NCBI RefSeq assembly: GCF_014650715.1
Contig: NZ_BMVM01000027.1
Span: 20,722 to 84,721 of the forward strand
DNA length: 64,000 bases
Direction of reading: 5' to 3'
Origin: Streptomyces bluensis
Lineage (GTDB): Bacteria; Actinomycetota; Actinomycetes; Streptomycetales; Streptomycetaceae
The translations under genes were made by a program, and so were the position numbers. Under the pieces are notes generated by a model. That model did no database searches. It was not told the origin of the DNA and was given only the letters and a program-made list of their open reading frames with translations. Below, piece after piece: positions 24,901 through 35,387 of the stretch (position 1 is its first letter; each line of letters starts with the position of its first letter).

Positions 24901-26396
24901 GATTGCTCCTCCCTCGCCGGGGCATGCCGGACGGCCTCCCCATCTGCGGGCGGCTCGGTGTCGGGGGCCGGTCCCGTGAGGTGCCGCACGGGCAGATGCC
25001 ACGGCTTGAAGGGGCGGCCCTCGCCCACGAAGAGCCGGGAGAACAGCTCGTAGAACTCCAGCCGCAGCGCCTGGACACCCGCCACCAGTGCCTCCAGCGA
25101 GAAGGCCACGGCATTGCCGAGCAGGAAGACGAATGCCGCCGCGACGACACCCGCCGGGCCCCGGCCCGCCAGAGCCGTCGTGCCGTCCCAGACGATCGCG
25201 CCGAGCGCCGCGTGGGTCAGACCGAAGGCCGCGAGTCGCGCGAAGGACACGACGTTGGAGCCGATCCGGACCAGCGCGTCGAAGAGCTGGACACCGGTCT
25301 GCACGGCACCGCCCGGACCGCCCGCCGTGGTCGTGTACAGTCCCACCCCGGCCAACGTCAGGCCGACCGCCGCGATCGCGGCGCCCACGACCACGTACAC
25401 CACCTGACCGAGCCACACATACCCGGCGATGACGGCGAGACCGAGGTAGAGCGCCGCGCCGGCGATTCCGGTGGTCGCGTACAGGGCCGCGGTCGGTCCG
25501 CCCTCCCGCCACCGGTTCACGATCCCCGCGGCATAGGCCACGGCCAGCAGCACGGCGCCGAGCCCGACGGCGGAGGTCAGCAGCCGCATGGGCTCCTGCA
25601 ACGGTTCCAGCCACAGCACGGGCAGCACCCCGGTCGGGCCGAAGAACTCGCCGTACGCGGCCCCGGCCAGGGTGGCGGCCAGCCCGGCCCCGGCGACGAA
25701 GGGCCACAGCGGGTGCAGTGCCGCCAGTCGGCGCGGCCGGCCCGCCCGCAGCAGGAGCGCGATGGCGACCAGGAGCAGCCCGTGACCGGCGTCACCGAAC
25801 ATCAGGCCGAACATCACCACGTAGACGATCCCGGCCGGCAGGGTGGGATCGAGGTCGGCGTAGGGCACGGTCCCGTACGTCGTGACCAGGGGCGTGAAGG
25901 AGCGGCGCACGGTGCTCGCCGCGTACCCCGCGGGCACCGTGCCCGCTCCGGTCAGCAAGGTCGGCGGATCGACACCGCGCGGGCCCCGCAACGGCACCAA
26001 CGCACCCCCGACCCCGGCGATGCGCGCGGCCGTGGAACCCACCTCCGTCTCGGGGCACCAGCCGGCCAGCGCCGCGACCTCACCGTGCCGGACCGCGCTG
26101 CCGAGCCGTTCCTCCAACTGCGCCTCGCCCGCCAGCAGATCCGTCCGGCCCTCGCGCTCCAGGGCGTCCAGGTCGGGGGGAGCCTCGCTGAGCACCGGTC
26201 GCGTCGGCTCGGCGCGCAGCCGCTGCAGGCGCGTCGCCGCAGGTCCACGGACATCCGGCCCGCTGTCCCCGGCCAGGTCGATCTCGACGCAGCCCACCTC
26301 GGCGATCCGCACCAGGCTTGCCCGCAGCGCCTGCTCGGGAGCCACGACGGCCACCCTGCGCATACGGACCGGGACGGCCGCCTCAGCCCGGAGCAT
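24897..26396 (-). CDS. ntpI: V/A-type ATPase membrane subunit I (a-type stator)
   Basis: 499 residues from ATG 26396; ATG 26363 (MRRVAVVAPEQ) is also possible. This is short compared with 620-660 in most relatives, mainly in the cytoplasmic N-terminal half. Membrane half: the signature VVMFGLMFGDAGHGLLL, then helices ending in SNVVSFARLAAFGLTHAAL, whose Arg would face the c-ring carboxylate. It forms the ion half-channels and anchors the peripheral stalks. It overlaps subunit C by 14 bp. Confidence 0.9.
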   Translation of the reverse strand: MLRAEAAVPVRMRRVAVVAPEQALRASLVRIAEVGCVEIDLAGDSGPDVRGPAATRLQRLRAEPTRPVLSEAPPDLDALEREGRTDLLAGEAQLEERLGSAVRHGEVAALAGWCPETEVGSTAARIAGVGGALVPLRGPRGVDPPTLLTGAGTVPAGYAASTVRRSFTPLVTTYGTVPYADLDPTLPAGIVYVVMFGLMFGDAGHGLLLVAIALLLRAGRPRRLAALHPLWPFVAGAGLAATLAGAAYGEFFGPTGVLPVLWLEPLQEPMRLLTSAVGLGAVLLAVAYAAGIVNRWREGGPTAALYATTGIAGAALYLGLAVIAGYVWLGQVVYVVVGAAIAAVGLTLAGVGLYTTTAGGPGGAVQTGVQLFDALVRIGSNVVSFARLAAFGLTHAALGAIVWDGTTALAGRGPAGVVAAAFVFLLGNAVAFSLEALVAGVQALRLEFYELFSRLFVGEGRPFKPWHLPVRHLTGPAPDTEPPADGEAVRHAPAREEQS

Positions 26397-27366
26397 CGAG
26401 CACCTCCACGGGCCAGTCCCCGGGGCCACCGCCCCGGGCGGCCAGTTCCAGCGCACCGCGGGTCCGCCATGCGTCGGCGGACAGCAACGCCACGGCCCCG
26501 ACCACCGGCTGCGGGCCGAACCGTGACCGGCGCAGCAGTTCCCGGCCATCCCGCTCGACTGCCTCCCACCATCGTGCCTCCGCCCGCCACAGATCCGCCG
26601 CCTCGTCGACGTCGTCCAGCAGCCACCTCGCGGTGACCGGCAGCGCCTGCCGGAACTCGGCGTACGACGCCGCTGCCACCGCACGTGGGCCGAGCAGGCG
26701 GGCTGTCCGGCGGGCGGAGACGTCCGGCATCCGGCGGCCGACGACGAACACCTCGCGGGCGAACAACAGGGCGAGCCGGGCCGTGGCCCAGCGCACCGCG
26801 TCGGGAACGGTGGTGGCGAGCCGTACGGCAGCGGAGGCCCGCATGCCGGTGGCGACCGCGGCGGGGGAGTCGCCTCCGGGGTCGCCCCAGGCGGAGGTTG
26901 CGAGGGCCGTACGCAGTTCCGACGGCGTACGGGTGCGGACGAGCCGTGGCCAGGCGAGCCCCAGCGCGCCCAGGCGGTAGGGCGGGGGGTGGAGGCGCCC
27001 AGAGCCCTGCTGTCGTGGGTCGGGCCCCGCCCGGCCGGAGGGCTCGGCCGAGAGGGAACGCAGATGGTGCCCGGTGTTGGAGATCTCGAATCCGGCGGCG
27101 AGCGCCCGGACGGCGTCGGCGCCGGTGGCCGGCTGCCAGCCGGCGAGGACCCGCAGATGCCAGAGCAGGGTCGCCGAGACCGCACGCTGGGCCTCGGCCA
27201 AGGTGGCGCCGGGGGTGACGTCGTGCCGGTATGCGGTGGCCGCCAAGTAGCGCAGGGCGTCGTCCAACGTCCGGGACCCGGCCACGCTGCGGACGCCGTC
27301 CGCGCCCAGGCATCTCGTGCGCAGGGCCCGTGCCCGGGTCACACCGGCCACCCATCCGGCGCCCAT
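26383..27366 (-). CDS. ntpC: V/A-type ATPase subunit C (d/AC39-like connector)
   Basis: 327 residues, all helical, matching the V-ATPase subunit C/d funnel that links the central stalk to the c ring. Seen: GVTRARALRTRCLGADGVRSVAGSRTLDDALRYLAATAY at the N terminus, a typical three-fold helical repeat, and GFEISNTGHHLRSL in the first third. Sequence conservation in this family is low; operon position between the stalk gene and subunit I makes the call firm. Its ATG overlaps the stop of the upstream stalk gene (TGATG). Confidence 0.85.
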   Translation of the reverse strand: MGAGWVAGVTRARALRTRCLGADGVRSVAGSRTLDDALRYLAATAYRHDVTPGATLAEAQRAVSATLLWHLRVLAGWQPATGADAVRALAAGFEISNTGHHLRSLSAEPSGRAGPDPRQQGSGRLHPPPYRLGALGLAWPRLVRTRTPSELRTALATSAWGDPGGDSPAAVATGMRASAAVRLATTVPDAVRWATARLALLFAREVFVVGRRMPDVSARRTARLLGPRAVAAASYAEFRQALPVTARWLLDDVDEAADLWRAEARWWEAVERDGRELLRRSRFGPQPVVGAVALLSADAWRTRGALELAARGGGPGDWPVEVLDAPG

Positions 27367-27866
27367 CAGGGATCATCCTCCCCGCGCCTTCCGCGGCCCG
27401 GAGCCCCCTGAGGCGCCGGTGCGGGTGGCGGTCCCTCTTCCGCCGCGAGGTCCTCCAGCACCAGTGCGAGCACACGGTCGGCGAGCGGGGACGTCCGGGA
27501 CCTGGCGCGGTCGCGTACAGCGGTCGCCTCCCGTTCAGCCGCGGCGCGCAGGGCCGCCGCCTCGCCTTCGGCGGCACGCAGCACCTGCTCGGCGGCGCCT
27601 GCCCGTATCCGACCGGCCTCCTCACGCGCCTCGGCCACGATTGCCTCCGCCTGCCGATCGGCTTCCCGCCGGCGTGACGCGGCGGTGTCGGCGGCCCGCT
27701 CGCGTACGGTCCGGGCTTCCGCCTCGGCATGCTCAAGCAGGGCCAGGGGCGGTGCGAGTTCCGCACGGAGTTCGGCGGAGCGGTCCCCGGGGACACCACC
27801 GGGTGCGGCACGGCCGGGCGAGGCCGCCGGCCGGAACCGTGTCAGAAAGTCCCGGAAACCCGCCAC
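27366..27866 (-). CDS. V/A-type ATPase peripheral-stalk subunit (G/H-like)
   Basis: 166 residues from GTG 27866, chosen because AGGAGA lies 4 bases before it. The centre is a long Ala/Arg/Glu coiled coil (AELAPPLALLEHAEAEARTVRERAADTAASRRREADRQAEAIVAEAREEAGR, about residues 45-120) with the heptad pattern of G/H stator subunits, ending in a Pro-rich tail. First gene of the ATPase operon; relatives begin with NtpF/H-type stalk genes. No signal or membrane segment. Confidence 0.75.
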   Translation of the reverse strand: MAGFRDFLTRFRPAASPGRAAPGGVPGDRSAELRAELAPPLALLEHAEAEARTVRERAADTAASRRREADRQAEAIVAEAREEAGRIRAGAAEQVLRAAEGEAAALRAAAEREATAVRDRARSRTSPLADRVLALVLEDLAAEEGPPPAPAPQGAPGRGRRGEDDP

Positions 27867-27962
27867 GAACTCTCCTACAGGTCGGTCCAAGACCCTGCTC
27901 TCAGTCTTCCCCTGGCGCGCTTCCCAGTCTCTACGGTGGACGGGGACCTGTCGCGTCGCACT

Positions 27963-27976
27963 GGGCCAGTTGTCCC
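27963..27976. promoter_or_regulatory. Weak candidate DevR/OsdR-type box upstream of the V-ATPase operon
   Basis: GGGCCAGTTGTCCC is an imperfect 14-bp palindrome (one mismatched pair) resembling the GGGAC-N4-GTCCC core of DevR/DosR boxes. It lies about 97 bp upstream of the first ATPase gene in a 244-bp gap with no other gene. Single occurrence, so weak. Confidence 0.25.
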
Positions 27977-28110
27977 GCATCCGGGAGCCCTCATGGCGGA
28001 ACCGCACAAGGCTCTGGTCCCCGAACCGCTCGCTTCTGTGGGGACGCCGACGGCACCGAAGCGGTCTGAGCCGTAGCAGTCCACTGGGTGCACATCACAG
28101 CGTGTGGCTG

Positions 28111-28362
28111 TCACTGCGTGTGGGCGACGAGGAAGTCGGCGCAGCCCGCGAGCGTGGTGAGCCGGGGTGTGTCCTCGTCCTCGATGCGGATGCCGGACCG
28201 TTCGCTGAGGACCTCGACGAAACTCAGGAAATCCAGTGAGTCCATCTCCAGCATGTCGCGGAACGCGTCGTCCGGTCCCAGTGCGCCGACGTCGGCGTCG
28301 GGAATGACGCGGGAGATCGACTCCCTGACCATGTCCAGTGCATCGGTTCGGTTCATGTTCAC
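28111..28362 (-). CDS. Acyl carrier protein
   Basis: 83 residues, typical ACP size. The phosphopantetheine site is EMDSLDFLSFVEVLSE, with Ser of the DSL motif at about residue 42. N-terminal MVRESISRVIPDADVGALGPDDAFRDMLEMD fits the family. ATG 28362 or ATG 28356 may start it. It lies 12 bp after the E2 gene in the same direction, so it closes the 2-oxoacid dehydrogenase operon. This is unusual: no ketosynthase or ACP synthase is nearby. It could carry acetyl or another acyl group made by the complex. Confidence 0.92.
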   Translation of the reverse strand: MNMNRTDALDMVRESISRVIPDADVGALGPDDAFRDMLEMDSLDFLSFVEVLSERSGIRIEDEDTPRLTTLAGCADFLVAHTQ

Positions 28363-28374
28363 AGGTGCTCCGGT

Positions 28375-29853
28375 TCACAGGTGCTCCGGGTTCTGCAGGA
28401 GGCGGGCGACCACCGTGAGGTACCGGGCACCGACGGCACCGTCCGTCGCCCGGTGGTCGGCCGAGAGGGTCGCCGTGACCACGGGCCGCACGCCCAGCAG
28501 GCCGTTGACGGCGCACGGCCGGTCGACCACGCGCCCGAAACCGACCAGGGCCACTTGCGGCGGGTGGATCACGCCGAAGATCGTCTCCACTCCTTGATCG
28601 CCGAGGTTGGTGACCGTGAGCGTGGCGTCGGACACCTCGGACCCGCGCAGCCTGCCCGTACGGGCTCGGGTGACCACGTCCTTCAGGGCCGTCATCAACT
28701 GCGGGAGCGCCAGGGCGTCGGCATGGTGCAGCGCCGGGGCCACGAGCCCGCCGCCGCGCAGGGACACGGCCACGCCGAGGTGGACGCCCTCGCCGGCCGT
28801 GAAGTGGTCATCGGTCCAGAAGCCGTTGAGCTCGGGGACGTTCCGGGCAGCCAGAGCCGCCGCCTTGAGCAGCAGGGCCGCGGGGAGCAGCCGTTCACCG
28901 ACCGGGCTGTGCCGGTTGTGCTCGTGCAGCCAGTCCATCGCGGCGGCCATGTCCACGGTGGTGGAGAGGTAGTAGTGGGGGATGTCCCGGTTGGCGCGTG
29001 TCATCAGGCCGGCTATCGCCTGGCGCATGGCCGCGGACCGGTCTTCCAACGGGCCTTCGGCAGAGGGCCGTGCGGCGGAAGGACGTACCGGGGTGGCGCC
29101 CGAGGGCCGTGCGGGGGCCGACGGGCCCGGGGCTGCCTGGCGGACGTCCGTGGCACGGACGGCCGACTCCCTGCCCGTCCCCGTCACCGTGGTCAGGTCG
29201 ACGCCCAGTTCGGCGGCGAGCCTCCGGGCGAGGGGGGTGGCCCGCACGCGAGGCGGCCGAGCAGTGGCTCGGGCAGCCGCCGCTTCCTCGACATCGGTCC
29301 GGGTGACGCGCCCTCCGGGGCCGGTGCCGTGGAGGGTCTCCAGGTCGATGCCGCTCTGTTCGGCGAGATGCCGTACCAAGGGGACTGCCTCGATGCGGCC
29401 GGGCTGCCGAGCGGCGGTCGGTACGGGCACGGGCACCGGGACGGTTACGTGGGGTGGGGACGGGGGCTCGGAGGGTTCGCCCTCCGTCGGTACCGGGCGG
29501 ACCGGTCGTCGCCCTTCCACCTTCTCGGCTTCCGTCGGCCCCTCAGGTTTCCTGGCCTTCGCCGGTTTCCGGGGTTTGTGCGGCTTCTTCGTCCTTCCCG
29601 GTTTCCCGGCTTTCTCCGCCATTGGCCCGATCAGCGCGAGCGGCGTGCCCACCGGCACCGTCGTGCCGGGCTCGACGAGCAGATTCGCCATGGTCCCGGT
29701 TTCGAAGCACTCCACCTCGATCGTCGACTTGGCGGTTTCGACGACCGCGACCGGATCGCCCTTGTGGACCGGGTCGCCGGGCGCCACCAGCCATTCCAGG
29801 AGCGTGCCCTCGTCCATGTCGGCGCCGAGGGACGGCATGGTGAACTCGGCCAT
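28375..29853 (-). CDS. 2-oxoacid dehydrogenase E2, dihydrolipoyl acyltransferase
   Basis: 492 residues. One N-terminal lipoyl domain (PSLGADMDEGTLLEWLV, lipoylated Lys42 in VVETAKSTIEVE), then a Lys/Pro-rich linker (about 80-155). Two peripheral subunit-binding domains follow in tandem: about 157-191 (PLVRHLAEQSGIDLETLHGTG) and 206-240 (PLARRLAAELGVDLTTVTGTG). The acyltransferase core ends with the catalytic SADHRATDGAVGARYL near residue 466. It moves the acyl group made by E1 to CoA. Two binding domains are uncommon. No E3 dihydrolipoamide dehydrogenase is encoded here; the housekeeping one is presumably used. Confidence 0.95.
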   Translation of the reverse strand: MAEFTMPSLGADMDEGTLLEWLVAPGDPVHKGDPVAVVETAKSTIEVECFETGTMANLLVEPGTTVPVGTPLALIGPMAEKAGKPGRTKKPHKPRKPAKARKPEGPTEAEKVEGRRPVRPVPTEGEPSEPPSPPHVTVPVPVPVPTAARQPGRIEAVPLVRHLAEQSGIDLETLHGTGPGGRVTRTDVEEAAAARATARPPRVRATPLARRLAAELGVDLTTVTGTGRESAVRATDVRQAAPGPSAPARPSGATPVRPSAARPSAEGPLEDRSAAMRQAIAGLMTRANRDIPHYYLSTTVDMAAAMDWLHEHNRHSPVGERLLPAALLLKAAALAARNVPELNGFWTDDHFTAGEGVHLGVAVSLRGGGLVAPALHHADALALPQLMTALKDVVTRARTGRLRGSEVSDATLTVTNLGDQGVETIFGVIHPPQVALVGFGRVVDRPCAVNGLLGVRPVVTATLSADHRATDGAVGARYLTVVARLLQNPEHL

Positions 29854-29855
29854 GA

Positions 29856-30857
29856 TCAGTCCACCGCCCGGTGGGCGGCCGCGACGATGTCAGCGGTCTG
29901 CGGCAGGGCGGCCTGCTCCAGCCGCCGGGCGTACGGTATGGGCACCTCCGCACTGCACACCCGCTCCACGGGTGCGTCCAATTCGTAGAACGACCCTTCG
30001 GCGATGCGGGCGGACACTTCGGCCGCGAGGCTTCCCGTGCGCCACGCCTCGTCGATGACCACCGCACGGTGGGTACGTGCCACGGAGGCGGTGATGGCCG
30101 CGTCGTCGAGAGGGCGGAGCGCGCGCAGGTCGATGACTTCGGCGCGGATGCCCTCGGCAGCCAGTTCGTCCGCTGCCGCGAGGGCCTTGGGCAGCGAACC
30201 GCCGTATGTGATCAGGGAGATGTCGGTGCCGGCGCGGCGGATCGCGGCATGGTCCAGGTCCATGGCTTCGGAGGGCGGGCGGAGTTCGCCGGAGACGTTG
30301 TAGAGGCTCCCGTGCTCGAAGATCAGTACGGGGTCGGGGTCGGCGAGTGCCGGGGCGAGCATGTGGCGTGCGTCCTCCAGCGTGGCGGGGGCGAGGACGC
30401 GGATGCCGGGGATGTGCGCGTACCAGCCTTCCAGGCTGTGCGAGTGCTGGGCGGCGAGCTGCCGTCCGGCGCCCGTGGTCATGCGGATGACCAGCGGCAC
30501 GGGTAGCTGGCCGCCCGACATGTGCAGCAGAGTGGCGGCGTTGTTGAGGATCTGGTCCAGGGCGAGCAGGCTGAAGTTGACGGTCATGATCTCGACGATG
30601 GGCCGCATCCCGGCCAGGGCGGCGCCGATGCCGGCGCCCACGAACGCGGACTCCGACAGCGGGGTGTCGCGGACGCGTTCGGGGCCGAACTCCTCCAGCA
30701 GACCGAGGCTGACACCGAAGCATCCGCCGTATCGGCCCACATCCTCGCCCATGAGGAAGACGCGGTCGTCGGAGCGCAGGGCCTCCCGGAGGGCCTCGCG
30801 CATCGCCTCCCGGTAGGTCGTCTTCTCCTCGTGTGTTCGGCCGCCGCCCACGGTCAA
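29856..30857 (-). CDS. 2-oxoacid dehydrogenase E1 beta (acetoin/pyruvate type)
   Basis: 333 residues, normal for the E1 beta subunit of heterotetrameric pyruvate, acetoin or branched-chain dehydrogenases. Seen: VFLMGEDVGRYGGCFGVSLGL, DTPLSESAFVGAGIGAALAGMRPIVEIM, NNAATLLHMSGGQLPVPLVIR and HSLEGWYAHIPGIRVLAPAT. Its ATG overlaps the E1 alpha stop (ATGA), and E2 starts 2 bp after its own stop. The MTVNFSLLALDQI stretch and the alpha partner suggest pyruvate or acetoin rather than branched-chain substrates, but this is inference. Confidence 0.95.
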   Translation of the reverse strand: MTVGGGRTHEEKTTYREAMREALREALRSDDRVFLMGEDVGRYGGCFGVSLGLLEEFGPERVRDTPLSESAFVGAGIGAALAGMRPIVEIMTVNFSLLALDQILNNAATLLHMSGGQLPVPLVIRMTTGAGRQLAAQHSHSLEGWYAHIPGIRVLAPATLEDARHMLAPALADPDPVLIFEHGSLYNVSGELRPPSEAMDLDHAAIRRAGTDISLITYGGSLPKALAAADELAAEGIRAEVIDLRALRPLDDAAITASVARTHRAVVIDEAWRTGSLAAEVSARIAEGSFYELDAPVERVCSAEVPIPYARRLEQAALPQTADIVAAAHRAVD

Positions 30858-31962
30858 CCCACCGCCCGTGCAGAGGAACTCGTGACGTGGTGGAGCAGGT
30901 GCCCGACTGGCTCCTCGGGCGCTTGTTCGGCCGCTTCGACGGCGTGGTCGACCTCGGCGGTGATCCGCTGCTCGATCCGGGCCACATCCTCGTCGCTCAA
31001 CTCGCGGTTCTCACGCATGCGGTCCGTGAGAAGGCTGATCGGATCCCGGGATTTCCACTGCTCGATCTCTCCCTTCTCGCGGTACCGGTCCGGGTCGTAC
31101 ATCGAGTGAGCCCGGAAGCGGTAGGTGCGCAGCTCCAGGAAGTGCGGTCCGGTGCCGGCCCGGATCCCCTCCACGGCCTGTCGGGCGGCCCGCTCGACGG
31201 CCTCGACGTCCATGCCGTCCACGGCCCAGGCGACCATGCCGTAGGAGGTGGCGCGCATCGCCAGGTCGGTCTGTGCCTCGTGCCGCTCCAGGGCCGTGCC
31301 CATGGCGTAGAGGTTGTTCTCGCAGATGAGGAGCAGAGGCAGCTTCCACAGGGCCGCCAGGTTCGCGGTCTCGTGGAACTCGCCCTCGGCGAAGGCACCG
31401 TCGCCGAAGAAACAGCAGGTGACATGGGTCTGTCCGCGCATGTGGTCGGCGAGGGCGAGCCCGGCGGCCAGGGGGAGTCCACCGGCGACGATCGCGTTGC
31501 CGCCGTAGAAGCGGCGGCTCGCGTCGAACAGGTGCATCGATCCGCCCCGGCCGCCGCTGCACCCGGTCGTCCTGCCGTACATCTCGGCCATGACGGCCTC
31601 CGCGGTGATCCCGCGGGCCAGCGCGTGGCCATGTTCTCGGTAGGTGGAGACCACCGCGTCCTCGGGTGTCAGTGCTTCGTTGACGCCGACGGCGACGGCT
31701 TCCTCGCCGATGTACAGGTGGACGAAGCCGCGGATCTTGGCGGCGCTGTACAGCTCGACGCACCGTTCCTCGAAGCGCCGGATGCGCAGCATGTCCTCCA
31801 GCAGCTCCATCCTGTGCGCGGTGTCCGGTCCAGCGGCCGGAACCCTTGTCGTCGGGCCCCTGGCGCTCTTCGTCTTCTTCATCGTCGTGGTCTTCTTCGC
31901 GGCCGTTCTGGCGGTTTTCTGGGGTGCCGGGGCCTTCTTGGCCCGGGTGGTGCCGGCCGGAC

Positions 31963-31966
<4 letters not shown>
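30854..31966 (-). CDS. 2-oxoacid dehydrogenase E1 alpha with Lys/Ala-rich N-terminal tail
   Basis: 370 residues. The catalytic part begins about residue 50 (ELLEDMLRIRRFEERCVELYSAAKIRGFVHLYIGEEAVAVGV), with the thiamine diphosphate motif GDGAFAEGEFHETANLAALWKLPLLLICENN and the phosphorylation-loop analogue FRAHSMYDPDRYR. Residues 1-45 are a Lys/Ala/Thr-rich, histone-H1-like tail (RAKKAPAPQKTARTAAKKTTT), absent from relatives. Start ATG 31966 overlaps the acetyl-CoA synthetase stop. With E1 beta it decarboxylates a 2-oxoacid onto the E2 lipoyl group. Confidence 0.93.
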
Positions 31967-33753
<1,787 letters not shown>

Positions 33754-33887
33754 GGGTCACTCCTCCCGGCACTGCCCCCGATCTCCAGAGTCGCCGAGCC
33801 CAGCCCCGGCCGCATGTCGGTCGCGGGACACGGCCGCGGCCCGCCCGGACGGGCCGCGGCGGGCGGGCGCCCACGTCCGGCAGCCGG

Positions 33888-34565
33888 TCACGGTGCTTTC
33901 TCGGGCGCGCCCGAAGCGGCTGACTGGCCGGTGAGATGTGGTTCGACGTCCACGACACCCTCCACGGCGCGCACGAGGCGCACAGCGACCGAGATGAGCG
34001 AGGTGTCGCTGATGTGTCCGCGGAGCGTGACGACCCCCTCGTGCACGTTCACGTGGATGGCGTGGCTGAAGGCCGGGAAGAGGTACGACACCACGGTGCG
34101 GCGGACCTCCTCCTCGATCTCCTCGTCCGGCCGCAGGAAGACCTTCAGCAGGTCGGCGCGGCTGACAATCCCCTGGAGCATGCCTTCGTCGTCGATCACG
34201 GGCAGTCGTTTGACGCGCCGGACGGCCATGATCCGGGCTGCCTGGGCGAGTGTGGCGTCGGAATGGACCGTGATGGCGGGCGCACTCATGAGCTCCCCGG
34301 CCGTCACGGCCCCCGCCTTGGCGAGGTCGGACAGACGCCGGCGCTGCTCAAGGAGGTTCGGGTCGCTGTCGCGGAACTCCTCCTTCGGCAGCAGATCGGC
34401 TTCGGAGACGACGCCGACGACGCGCCCTTCACCCTCCAGCACCGGCATGGCACTGACCTTCCACTGCTCCATCGTCCGGATGATCTCCTTGAAGAGCGCG
34501 TCGCGCCCCACAGCCACGACTGTCCGGGTCATCACATCGCTCACGATGTGCGGGGTCTCAGGCAC
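33888..34565 (-). CDS. Two CBS domains plus BON domain protein
   Basis: 225 residues: CBS 1 (about 5-60, VSDVMTRTVVAVGRDALFKEIIRTMEQWKVSAMPVLEGEGRVVGVVSEADLL), CBS 2 (about 92-145, AGELMSAPAITVHSDATLAQAARIMAVRRVKRLPVIDDEGMLQGIVSRADLL), then a BON domain (about 155-212, VVSYLFPAFSHAIHVNVHEGVVTLRGHISD). CBS pairs bind AMP, ATP or related adenylates; the BON domain usually contacts membranes or partner proteins. No signal peptide. It lies between the acetyl-CoA synthetase operon and a cNMP-binding protein, all on the minus strand. Confidence 0.92.
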   Translation of the reverse strand: MPETPHIVSDVMTRTVVAVGRDALFKEIIRTMEQWKVSAMPVLEGEGRVVGVVSEADLLPKEEFRDSDPNLLEQRRRLSDLAKAGAVTAGELMSAPAITVHSDATLAQAARIMAVRRVKRLPVIDDEGMLQGIVSRADLLKVFLRPDEEIEEEVRRTVVSYLFPAFSHAIHVNVHEGVVTLRGHISDTSLISVAVRLVRAVEGVVDVEPHLTGQSAASGAPEKAP

Positions 34566-34589
34566 TTGGGGCCTCCTCGTTCAGCCTCA

Positions 34590-35048
34590 TCAGGGCACCT
34601 CGCCCGCACCGTGGGGTGCGTACAGGTCGAGGAGCCGCACCCGGGCGGACCTGAGCCGGCCGGCGATCACTCCGGAGACATAGGTCAGCAGCGCGTGATC
34701 CAGCTCCGGGTCCTTCCCGCACAGCTCACGGACCGCGGTCGCGTCGAACTCGTAGGCACGCACCGGGCTGCTGGCCTGAGCCCCCAGGTGCCAGCGATGG
34801 GGAGGGACCAGCCACGACCAGCCCAGCAGTTCCCCCGCGCCAACGGTCTCGATGACCGCCGCACGGCGGCCGGGTACGTGAAGGTCGAGGGCGACGGTGC
34901 CCGTGTGGATGATCCAGAAGCGGTCGGCCCGGCCGCCCTCGTCGAAGATGCGCTCGTCGATCGCGAAGGACACCTCGCGAGCGAGTGACATGAACTGCTC
35001 GCGATGTTCCTTGGTCAGGGCGCCGAAGACGCCGGTCCTCGCAACCAC
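34590..35048 (-). CDS. Stand-alone cyclic-nucleotide-binding domain protein
   Basis: 152 residues from GTG 35048, preceded by GGGAGG; an ATG at 35069 is also in frame. The whole protein is one Crp-type cNMP-binding beta-roll: FDEGGRADRFWIIHTGTVALDLHVPGRRAAVIETVGAGELLGWSWLVPPHRWHLGAQASSPVRAYEFDATAV, followed by helices to residue 152. There is no DNA-binding HTH and no effector domain, so it is not a transcription factor itself. The phosphate-binding cassette (GELLGWSWLVPPHRWHLGA) lacks the classic RxA pattern, leaving the ligand open. Confidence 0.85.
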   Translation of the reverse strand: MVARTGVFGALTKEHREQFMSLAREVSFAIDERIFDEGGRADRFWIIHTGTVALDLHVPGRRAAVIETVGAGELLGWSWLVPPHRWHLGAQASSPVRAYEFDATAVRELCGKDPELDHALLTYVSGVIAGRLRSARVRLLDLYAPHGAGEVP

Positions 35049-35387
35049 GATGGGCCCTCCCTTCGCCATGCCGTCGAAGCAGAGGCGGGCTCGTGTCAGG
35101 CCGATGCGGCAGCCATGGTGGTGATGCGCATGGCACCCTGTTCCTCCTCCCGGTCCTATGACTCCACGATCGCCGCAAACCGGCGCGGTGCAACCCGGAC
35201 CGGGACCCGCTTTCGGGAGCCGGTCTCCTCTGAAGGCCACGGACTGGGCGGTGGGCGGCTTGTCCTCTTCGCCGGGAATGCGCGAGGAATCCGGAGAACT
35301 CACACTGGCCGTAAGGAGCACCGGTCGGCGCGGGCCAGGCTGCACGGGGCCGCTCCGACCGGATCGCGAGGCTCGAAGGAGACGGTC
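35049..35387. other. Divergent intergenic region without a gene
   Basis: About 340 bp between the cNMP-binding protein gene and the CBS protein gene. It must hold promoters for both directions. I could not pick a convincing sigma-factor match or a shared palindrome, and no frame in it looks coding. Confidence 0.5.
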
